Shown here in pieces: positions 25,501 through 37,500 of a DNA stretch of 64,000 bases. The translations under genes and the position numbers were made by a program. Source of the DNA: Hybos culiciformis (Eukaryota > Arthropoda > Insecta > Diptera > Hybotidae); the NCBI GenBank assembly GCA_964007475.1, contig OZ023274.1, positions 4,774,001 through 4,838,000 of the forward strand, given 5' to 3'. A model generated the notes under the pieces. It searched no databases, was not told the origin of the DNA, and worked only from the letters and a program-made list of their open reading frames with translations. How positions within the stretch are numbered: the first letter of the stretch is position 1; the number at the start of each line of letters is the position of its first letter.

Positions 25501-28500
25501 TAATATTTGATTTATTTCCCTGAAATGATTTTAATAAAATTTTGCACAATGCACTTAAATACATATTTTATAGTGATAAATTTAAACACAATTAATATTT
25601 TAAGAATTAAGAATTTTTTGTAATAGTTTGAATTAAACGAAAAATAAATAAATAAATAAATAAAAAATATACTACTTAAATAGTGCTTAAAAAGAAAATG
25701 TCTATTATAACTGAGTTTAAAAAGTTTTAGAAGGAAGAAAATTGTTAAAGACTTTCTAAAAACTATTAAAAATTCAAAAATATTTAGAAAAAAATTAATA
25801 GTTTGAAAACAAGGTACGAGGTCGTGCTATTATTTAAATTCTAGTCATCATCATGATATAAATATTATGTTTACTTATACCATAGATTAAGAATACAGAA
25901 AGATGGGAAGCTTCATACAACATTATTTTTGGTATTTTTAAGTCAATGTGTTAGTAAAACAAAATAAAATACGTGATAATTATCAATGTATGAAAAGAAT
26001 TTTATTTAGTTTTACTAACACCTTCACAATAAAACACCAAAAAAGACTGAAAAAATGTTGTATGAAACTTCCCATCTTTCTGTATTCTTAATCTATGCTT
26101 ATACTTATATTTATGATTGTATAATATCTATATAAAACTCATACGCATATGAGGTCTATTATGACCAGGGCCGGTCCAGCTATATGTGCATGATGTGCAC
26201 TTGCACAGAGCGCCTAACGAATAGGGCGCCAATCGATTTGTAGTCCAGAACAAGCAAATGCATTCGAAATTGGCTACTGTGCACAAATAAACTCTACCCA
26301 GAAAAAAATCAACACATTATACAATTTTATTGTATACCATGAGCGCCTGATGTGCAAATAAAAATTAAGCATAGAATAAAATCAACATAGTATATATCAG
26401 GGCTGCCTAAACAGGCGATCGCGATCTACCAGTCGATCTCGACACGAATTTGGGTCGATCTTATACTACAGACTAAAAATGTTAAAAAAAATAAATGTTG
26501 TGAACCCAAAATTTTTTAAATAATTGCTAATAAGTGAACAGACTCTTAGGTATCTTATTTTAAATTTTATTTTACTTGTCTATTTTAAGTATGAGAAAAC
26601 TTCAAAATTACTGAATTCTAGCGATTTATTTGAATTTGACTCAAATTTGTTTGAATATTTTAGTTTCGATTTAGAATTCACGTGACCAATTACTTATTAT
26701 TATTTTGGTAATTATATTATTCAAATTTTGAATTACTTGTTTTATTGTTTCTGTAAAAAGTTTTTTTTAACTTTTCCCAGCCCTAATCGTGAGCGTTGCA
26801 AAGAAAACTAAAATCTACCATTATCACGATGAATGAAGTTATATTTTTTAATAATTTTAAATAAAGTTATATTTTTTAATTGATAAATTTTTTAATTGAT
26901 AATTTACATTTGTTTTGACTTGTTTTGTGTCAATTTTTTCGTATTTTAAATTGAAATGAAATAAACTCAAGTTATACCGATCAAATTTTTTTGTATATGG
27001 GTAGATCTCGATGTAGTTGGATTAAAAAAAGTCGAACTTTAGTACAAAAAGGATGGGCAGGCCTGGTATATATGTAAATATTTTTTTGGTATATGAATAT
27101 TTATTTGAGGACTAGCATTGGACCTACTGGGGATACCTCTTTAAAAAAAGCGCGTTAGTATAGTCTACCTCAATAGTGACGTGGAAATGACTTATACTAT
27201 ATGCTTGTGGGCGCAATTTTCAAAATCAGCACAGGGCGCCGAATCAGCTTGAACCGGGCCTGATTATGACCATGACTATAAATAAATTTTCTGTGAAAGA
27301 AATATTGTATTCTCAAAATTGGTTAGAGTTAGAAACTACAGCAATTTTTTTTTTTACTTTTTAATTCATGGTTTAACAATAAAATCATTTATATTCGTAT
27401 ATTATTTTTATTTTTGTTTTTGTAATAATTCTAATGCTGAAAAATAATTTTTTAATATTTTACTTATCCGTGGGAATTATCCCGTCAACATTAAAAAAAA
27501 TAATTTATTTCATACGAATTATAACAGTCTGCCTAACAAATCTAATCACGCATTAAAAGTGATATGACTTAATCATCAGATTATGATTTTATTATTTAAT
27601 GGCTTTTAACGGTTTTAAAAAAAAAAAAAAACAACGAAATCCGTTTTTATGTTGGATTTAATCAAGCTTAACAATAAATTGTGTTAAATAAGAAGAAAAA
27701 AAACATTAAATTGCCGCATATTGCATAAAGTTTTTATTACAGTTTTATGAAAAGAACTTAAAAAAGGCAAAATTTGATTCGAAACAACTTATGCATCGCC
27801 GAGCAATAAAAAATGTTTATTGAACTGATTTTATGTCAAATAATGTTTTCTTAAGATTTCTTTAAATTTCGTGGTGTCTGTTTTATGTTCACAGAATAAA
27901 AATATTTTTAAAAAAAAACTTTTCAATCAATTTTACATATGATAAAAGTTTATCTTTACTGATACAATCCAGTAGGGGGTTATTATGGTATGCGATTCAA
28001 TCTCAAAAGTCAACGTAAATTTTTATTTTTTTTTAAGTGTTAATATATTCAACAATTTAACACTTACCTACTGATAAAATAGAATATAAGAATAGAATTA
28101 TCATTTACTTTCACGATCGAATCGTAATTCACAATAAAAAATCTCACAAATATAAAACATAATTAGCAATTGAAAAAATCTGAGATCGAATGATGAAAAC
28201 TCAGGTTCTTCGATATTTTTATTAAATTAAAATTAAAATTCTAAAACATTTTACAAGGATATTGTCGATAATGTACAAATACATATAATACGATACCTGC
28301 GAGCTGCGACATTTACACTTGAAATTCATGAAAATTTAAAATGTGGACTTTGTCAATTTTATTAAAACATCGAAAATTATTATAAAAAAAAAAGTTTTTT
28401 ATGATTAAACTTATGTGCTGCTCTTATAAACGATAAAAGGTTAACATAGAGTTCTGTCTTTGATAATTTAAATATCACATTTTTCACTCAAATAGTTTTA

Positions 28501-31500
28501 TAAAAATTTATGTGAAAATTTTTCAAAATTATTCAAGTTACAATAACTTAAATATCTCAGCAGGTATTTTTTGAGTAATGACACCTGGGAAAACATAAAA
28601 TGTGTTTGTATGTTATAAATTTAATGTTGCTGTTTTAAGGTGCCATTACATATTAAAAAACATTCACAATTTTTATGTGCCACTCAAATAAATACACGAA
28701 TAAACAATTTTAATGTTTATAGGAATTTTAATGTTTAATGTTTATATAATATATTGTTATAAATTTAAAAAAAAAATAAAATTTGAAATTAAAATTAAAG
28801 TTTATGTACAGTTTTTAAGGAAAAAAAAAGTAAAATATTAATTATACTACATCAATAATTAATGACAATTCGTTGTAACATATAACGATTTAATAAGAAA
28901 ATATTCAGCCCTGCCTCAACAACTTTATTTTTGATACCGACATTTTTTAGTTTATAGGTTTTTTTTTCGTATTTTTTTTAAAGCGGAAAGACAAATAAGA
29001 ATTCTAGGTGCATAGATTTATGTGAATTGAATTTTGTATAATGGAAGTACAGAAGTCACAATCATATAGTTGTGGGTGCTGATAAAACTTGTACTTAATT
29101 AATTCTGTAGTCCACCGTAACATATTCATTACTTATTGCGAGAATAAGATTAAATTATTGAAAAACTAATCACAAACTATTTTTAACGGTGCCAGTGCTT
29201 GATTGTCTTGTCACGAGAGAATATTATTGGTGGGATGTCATATCAATAGAACATGACGTCAATTGACTTTATGTCTCAAAAATTGAGTCATAAAGTCAAA
29301 TCTCAAAGGGACATAAAGTCAAAATGTAAGGAGACATAAAGTCAGGAGGAGAATTTTCGGAGATTTTAGATTAAGAACAGAGATTTTTTTTTTATTTACA
29401 TAGATTTGTATTACAAAGTTTTTTTTTAATTATTCGGTTCCAGCAGCAGAGTTTTCTATTATATGATGAATAATAACCAAAGTTTTTATTGGTTCCAAGA
29501 GGCAGCCGATTAAATAAATAGATATTTTGTCTGTCAATCAATTAATCGCGACTGATAATTTCGTATACATAAATTAAAAAATTTTCGATTATTTTTTTTT
29601 TTTTTAATTCAATGCTAAAAAAATTATTGTTTATATTCAAGTAAACTTAATTAAAATATCTTAACTTGTGATCAAACTAAGGTGATATATGAATAATAAT
29701 CTTGAAATATGAAAATCCATAAAAAAAAATTTCGTCAAATAAAAACATTAACTTCCATCTATATGAATTTCAGGTTTTGGATGCAATTTTATATATATAT
29801 ATTTTTTTTATTATTTAACATTATTTTGCATATCAATATTAAAAGATAAAAAAGTTTATAAAAACATAGTGCCAATTTTATCTGAACATTTATGTATTTG
29901 ATGAGATAAATATAAAAGCTTTTTTTATTTGTTTACATTACTATAATATAATATATGTATATTTCTTTTATTTTACCGCATATAATTTCATCGCATATCT
30001 GAGTCTCAATGCCGGCCGTCATAAAAATGTATAGATAAAAATTTTATTAAAATAGTTCATTTATCGGAAATTTTTTTAAATTTCTATTTAGATTTGTTAC
30101 AAATAACTTTTAGCAATTATAATACATAAATAAAAAAATAGAGGCAAAAGTAAATAATTTGGAATATATTATCTTCCTACGTAAAAAATCTTCTAATTAA
30201 GAATTTACTATTACGATTTTTCCGCATAAAATTTACACATTTCTCACAAACAATAATTTCTAAATTTAACTTAAATTCTACGAGAAAGTTGAATCTTAAT
30301 AAGAAATATATCAATTTCGTTGCCACAAAATTATAATTCCTTAGATAAGGCATTTGTATCGATTTGATTTAAAGTGATTTTGCTTGATGCCTGTTTTCAG
30401 TGATATTTAAATTATTATTTTATCATGTTGAATTAATGTAAATGTCTACATTAAAGAAATACATTTTATTTTGCAGATTTGTGAGAATTTACAAATTTGC
30501 ATAAAAATCTATGATGAAAATGGAAAATAATTGCTAATTCAAAATTTATTTTACGGTAATTAAAAACTGAAGTCGTCTGGTTCAATTAAAAAGTTAATTT
30601 ACAGTGATATTTCTTTAAAAAGAAATTAAGAAAATTTAAATAAACTATAAAATTATTACAGATAATTTTTTTTCCTAATTTTTAAATAAAAGATTTTACA
30701 TTATTGGAAAATTGCAACATTATTTTCTATGGCCAGACATTTTGTACCTAATGCAATTTGGGTTTACGAAAAAATTAGATGAGATATATTTACATCACTT
30801 ATAAAAATGTTTTCGGAAATCAAAGCCAATTTTTTGTTTACTCTCAAATAGGCTCAAATATTATGTTCTGAATATTAATTATACAAATACTTATATTGCA
30901 TCTCTATATATCTAATAATTGAATTTCTAATTTCAAATATAATCAATTTTCTGTTCCTTTGGCATTTGAAGAAAAATTACCAACTTGCATTCTAGTTATT
31001 AATAACCTTATCGAGAACATTAAAAAAAACACATATTTAACTATATATTGCTGTTAGATAAGATTCCTTCAATCTCTTAAGATTCGCAGTCTAATGGTGC
31101 CCCTATTTTACCATTCAACTAAATTCTAAAAAAAAACAGCCTTTCATCAATATTTTTAATAGACAATAAATATAATTATATGAAAAATACAAATAACACT
31201 GCGCCACTTTGCTGACAATAAAATAAGCGAATAATAAATTATAAAATAATAAATAATTTTTCATATTTCAATGAATAATTTATCATAAAATTAAAATTTA
31301 CTAAATTGTTTTCTACTAAACATATGAATTTTTTTTTTAACATGTAAACTATTATAATAAATAAGTTAAGTATTATACACTTTACATTTATATTATTTTA
31401 TATATATATTCATAAATTAGTTCGCAATTGATTTTATTTGATTTGTAGGCGAAATTGATGTTTATTCAGAAAAAATACGCGTTGGTAGAAAATGTAGATT

Positions 31501-34500
31501 AACATTATATTAAAAAAATTAAATAAAAAAAAAAATGAAATTGTTTTAAATTTTAACAACATTAAAGGAAATGCTTATATAGATTAATTTTTTTTTAAGT
31601 TATTCAATTTATACATAATGATTTTCATTAAATCGTATGTATAAATACTATAATAATACAGTTATAATAATCCTTCATAATTAGTATAGTACAAAATATT
31701 GATCCTTAAAGCAAAATAATAAAAAAAAGTATAATTTTAGTAGTGAAATATGTTTCTAATTTATTATATTTATTTATTTATTGCTTAGTTCTAATAATTT
31801 TCGAACTATTTTCTTAAACAAAACATAAATTTAAGTAAATTAACATTTTAAAATTAAGATGAACATTTAAAAAAATCTTGTGTAGAGTTTGTCTAGTAAA
31901 ATTAAATCAAGAATATCAGAATCATCCCATTTATTGGTTAGAATTTGCAATAGTCTGTTCGATGAAATGGAATATTAAATAAACGGTTTTTGAAATAAGC
32001 CGGCTATTAAAACTGAAATTTATCTTAAAACAAATTCACGACGTCAAATTTTTTTTTCACAATTTCAAAAATAAAGGTTATGTTCTCTATCTGGCCATTT
32101 GCTGCACCGATATACATATTAACACCATATTTCGAAAAAAATGTTCAGGTACTATTCGACATTTAGTATTTAGTTCACTTGAATATTTATATTATGCGTA
32201 CATTAATTAAGAATATTAGTCTATTTTTAAAATAAGATAAATTTTCTTTTTATTTTTTTCTGAATTAAAAATAAATTAAATCAGTAGAATAAATTCATTA
32301 TCCATAATTACCTCATGAATTTTAAAAAGATTTTTAATCAAAGCTTCTTCTCATTTTTATATTTGAAAGTAAAAAATTTCAAGTTCGACTCAGTTTTATA
32401 TATAATTTTGTTGCTAAACGTCGTCACCGATTAAAAATAATTTTTAAAATGAAATTTAGTGTTTTAATAACTTTTATAATTATTTTCAATTTTACGAAAG
32501 TAAGAATTCTAATTTTAGTTTTTTAGTAGGAAAACTGAATTCTGTTCTATAAAAAAATCTATATAAACTTTATTTTAAAAGATCCACCCCAAACAGTAAA
32601 GTAATTAATCTGTAAACTTATAGTAATGTTCGTTGTATGGCTTAAATTTTAATTATCCTGCCAGTTTTCACAAAAATTACAAAATCAGAAATCTTGCAAA
32701 TGAAATATTTTTACAAAGTTTATTTTTTCGTTAAAAAATGTTTTCAAGCTTACAAATTACAGCCGTAACGCTTTCGAACCTAAAATAATGTGAAAACAGC
32801 CTGAATATATTTCTATAGTTAATTTTTTTTTAATTCGAGCTCAATTGAATTGTATAAAATCGGCTAACGATTATATATTGTTAAAAATGGATTATTTTAG
32901 GTGATTTTCGTTGATTCAAAGGCTTTGTCGGGCATAGATAATTTAATTAGTACGATTTCTTCTACACCATTAAATAAGAGCAATGTTGAAGAAACAGAAA
33001 TTAATGATAATAATACCACACCACCAAACTATTCCATCAATAACAATACCTTTGAAACAAACGTGTTTAAAGAATCAGCAAAATTAGTGAAAAACGCTGG
33101 CCAAATTGGATTAACACTTTCGAAAAATGTAGCTTTTGGTTTAACAATGGTTGGAAATATGCAAAATTATGCTCAAAACTCAGCAATTGGCAAAATAACA
33201 GTTGATATGGCCGATACAGGCATCAATGTGTTACAAGAAACCTATCAACTGTTATGACAGAGATAATTTTTTGAAATGTATATTCGCAGCTTTCAATAAA
33301 TATTTTTTTTAAATTTTATTATAAAATTTATAAGTTAACCTTGATTAGTTTTCAGGACTCACGTCATCTTGCGTAAAGGACTCGATAATTATCAGAATTA
33401 CATATACATAACATAAATTGTATAATTCAAAACATTTAAAAATAATGTTTGTTTCTTTCGAAAATTTTTAGATTTCTTCGTTTTAGATTTTTATATACAA
33501 ATATGTATATGTATGTAGGCATATTAATTATCTGTTTTCACAAGACTTTTATTTGTCATTTGGCGCTAGAAAGAACCTCATTATTGTATTTGAGCATTAT
33601 ATAAATTGCTGCATTTTAGTTTTGTTACAATGTTATAAAATAAATTGTCAAAAACGATTTAAATTATTATTTTTTAAGCTAATTAATCTTTTATGTGTTT
33701 CTCAAATCATTTATCAATATTATTATATTTTTAATTTAAGCTTTAACTTTTTTGTCGATCCTGTAAAAATTAAAATGATAATTTAAAATTTTCAATCATT
33801 TAATTTTCTTATTATAGACGCGAAAGTAGAATATTGATAGACGTGATAGAAGTTCATCACGAAGGTATGAGTTTGTTGTTTCTGCAGATAAACGAAGGAA
33901 AAATTTGAACGATTATTAGTTCTATAAGTTTAAAATTTTTATGAATTTCTGACACCTTTCTTTATTAAGGAAAAAAAATATAACAAACAAATTTTTTTTT
34001 TTAATAACTAGAACTAGGTCGCCAGGTATATGGTTCATGTGTTACGTTACGATTAGGAATAATATTCGCACTGCGAATAGATGACGTAACTGAGAACAAA
34101 ATAATAATAAGATTCTAAAAATAATGAATTATATATGCATTATAATGATTTATTAATGAAATTATTAATGTATGTATAAATAATATTACTATAATTTTTA
34201 TAAATTATAGACGCAGAAATATTTATGTGTAGTTATTTTTAAAATTCAAAGGTAAAGATTAGTTCTTATCAATATTTCAAATATTGATAATGAATAATTA
34301 ATAATAACAATGATGGTTTTTCATCTTTTAATATTACTGAAGTGATTGATTTTTAAGTTTATATGATTTTTTCCTTTTTTTTTTTGTAATATTCCCCGGA
34401 CATCTTATGCTGAGCTTATTTATTTCTTTAATTTGTTGCTTTATTCGAGTACACAGCATTCCGAAAAGTACTCTCTTTAATTAAAGGAAAATTGCAAAAT

Positions 34501-37500
34501 AATCTTCGAAATCTTTATATTGTTCTGTATCCAAATGAATTTTACATCAAAATCTACTACACTAGTGTCTTTTTTATAATATATAATAATTTTTTTTCGA
34601 TCAACTTTAAAAATATTTGTATTATCTTCTAGCTATGTATTTTCAAGTTAGAACTTTTAATTTTAGAAATCTTCTCACTTATAGGATTCTCTTGCTAATC
34701 CAGCTGTATGGGATAATTTGATTGGAGATGTCATGGATTGGGAATCAACTACAGCAAATCAACTCGTAATAAATAATAAAACAACTACAAAAGTAAGCAA
34801 AAAAATAAAAACTACACAATCTCGTCATAATCGACAACAACAAAAACCAAACCAAAATACACATTATATAGTTGAAATTCGTACAAGATCACCGGAAGAT
34901 GTTGATGAACCGGCAGTGAATTTAACAGATTTAGAAAATTTGAGCCCAAACATGTTAAAAACCATGGCAAAAGATGTTTTGAAAATTGGTCATTCTTTTG
35001 ATAACACCATGGATAAAATTGGAAATGCTTTGGATATAGCAGGAGATTTGAATGATGCTATTCCGCCGATACTAGATTCAACTGCAAACTTAACAAGTGC
35101 TGTTATAGATACTGTTAATAATGTCTATCCATTTTAAGTTATATTGAAATTTTTTTTTTAATAAATTGCTTTGGGGATGATGTTTTTATAAGTATTTTGG
35201 GGGAAAATAAGTAAAGACTAAATAGTGTATTAGAAAATAAAACTTCATCGTAATAAAAAATATTAAATAAAATATATTTGTAACCAATTCATTTCTACCA
35301 ATTTTCTCATTGTGATCGTACATGTATGTTACATGTATTTGCTGTAAGATCACCAATGTCCAATTTACATTATCTTCATCATTATAAAAAAAAATGATTA
35401 ACTTACTATCTTCATCATTATAAAAAAAAATGATTGATGTAACCTCTTGGGTAGGCGATATAAAATTTCATATTTGGTCTTCAAAAATGTAACAAACAAT
35501 CAGGTATGTACTTAAATGTATTACTAAATTTTACTGGCTATAATTTCTTTTATGATAATACTTAGGTGTATTTACTATAACAAAAATATATTTGACTTCT
35601 GTCCAATCGTTTGCATCTTATCAACGTGTACGTATATAGACTACTAGTGTAAACTTAATATTTAGCGAGGTAAACTGAATCACTTTGCAAATTCCTAAAT
35701 ATATTTATAAAATAAACACACAAGAGTATAAAAAAAATTTAGAAAAATGTGTTGATTAAAAACTTTATTTATCACATTTAAAAATGATTTCTTTAAATTA
35801 AAAAAAAAACTTATGATTTGAATTAAGTTTATTGAACATTATTATATTTCAAACAATTTCATTAAAGACTAAATTAAGATGTTTTCGATTTTTATACCGT
35901 ATTAGAAAGATTGGATCTGGATGAATTAAAAAATTAAGCAGCTTTATTTTAGATGAATTTTAAAAATATTTAAAACTTCTTTAATTTTAATAAATAAAAG
36001 TTAATCATATAACATTCTAAACTTGTAAACCTCATATTTCCAAAATCTCTATGGATTATTTAGAAATTTCATTCTCATTCTACTATTCGTATTGTATAGT
36101 GAACTATCCGTTTTATGTTGTTGAAAAAAAAAGTTTTAATTTTTATAATTATTTTTTGTTGTTGTCCAAATAATGTTGAAATTGAAACGGATAGACTTAC
36201 CGAGTTTTATAACTTTGTGTAATTTAAAGTCTGTTTGAAAATAAATCATAATTAAAATTGCTATATCTAGAACGAAAAATCTCAACAATAAAGAAGAACA
36301 CATTTTTTCAATTTTTGAATATTTTCGCCTTTTATCAAACAAATAGAAATACAGTCCTCCATGTATTAAAAAATGATAACTAATGTGAAATTGCTCTATC
36401 AGCACTTTAAGCAACTTTATTTCTTTTTTTTTTGTCATTCAAGTGCTCTAATATTAGGAATTAAAAAATATTTAATTTGATTATAAAGATAGTGTGATTT
36501 GCACTTGAAAATTTTAATATCAAACACCGACCTTGTCATTACTATTAATTCATGAAAAATACACGATTGTTACGCTTCACTTCAATTAAAAAAAAAAAAA
36601 TTAAAACATATATATTTGATTCTAACAATATATTGAAAAAAAATTCTTTAATTGTACACATACAATTTGTACATATAACATTCGTAGATCGAAAATAAGT
36701 GAAAACAAGATAAGAAATTTAATAAATAAAATATGGATTTTTAATTGAAGTTTGATTAAATTCTAGAAAAAGTTTATTAGAAGTTCGTCTGACTAAACCA
36801 ATAATACTTTTCTGCTTCACAAAACCACACATTTGAATAAAACAAAAATAATCAAAACTGTTGAATATTCTAATTCTATTCAATAAAAGAAAATTATTGC
36901 GAAATTGTGGCTTAAACTTTAAATAATTATAGTATCTTCTAAATAACTAGTTCGATTTTGGTAATTTATTGTAGTAATTAATGTTGAAGTCATTGAAATG
37001 TTTGAAAACCATTAAACTTAAAGTTTGAGCGTTGAAACTTGCAATATTAAACTAAGTTTTTTCTTTTAGAATTGTAAAACTGAGCGACTCTATTATTATT
37101 TCAAACATTGTCGCAACAAAAAAAATTCAAACTAAATTAAGCTGTCAGAGATATTAAAAATTTTGAATTAAGTATTTCACTTAACTTAGTAGGAGTTCCT
37201 ACTTGAGTTATGTAGATATAATCTACTTTATATTTTTTGTAAAAATGAAGTGTAATTTTGGTATATACATTATATACATATAATAAATGAAGGATTCAAA
37301 ATTTCCAATGTTATAATTATGAATAATAAAAATCTTTTATTCAAAAATTTTGAATTAAAATTGATGTTCAAATTTTTTTTCTTTTTTTATAATAATTTTA
37401 TGCAATTAAAAATAAAACAAAGAACAATAAAACTTCATGTCACATGAAAACATTTCAAATTTGACACGAAATGAAAATTTCTTTATCCTAAAACAAAAAT

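Noticed and set aside
33818..33864. Exon-like 47-nt stretch between the two nested plus-strand exons (good acceptor, AAG|GTATGAG donor)
   Set aside because: Only one frame is open and its phases cannot join exon 1 (phase 0) to 34685 (phase 0); at most a UTR exon.
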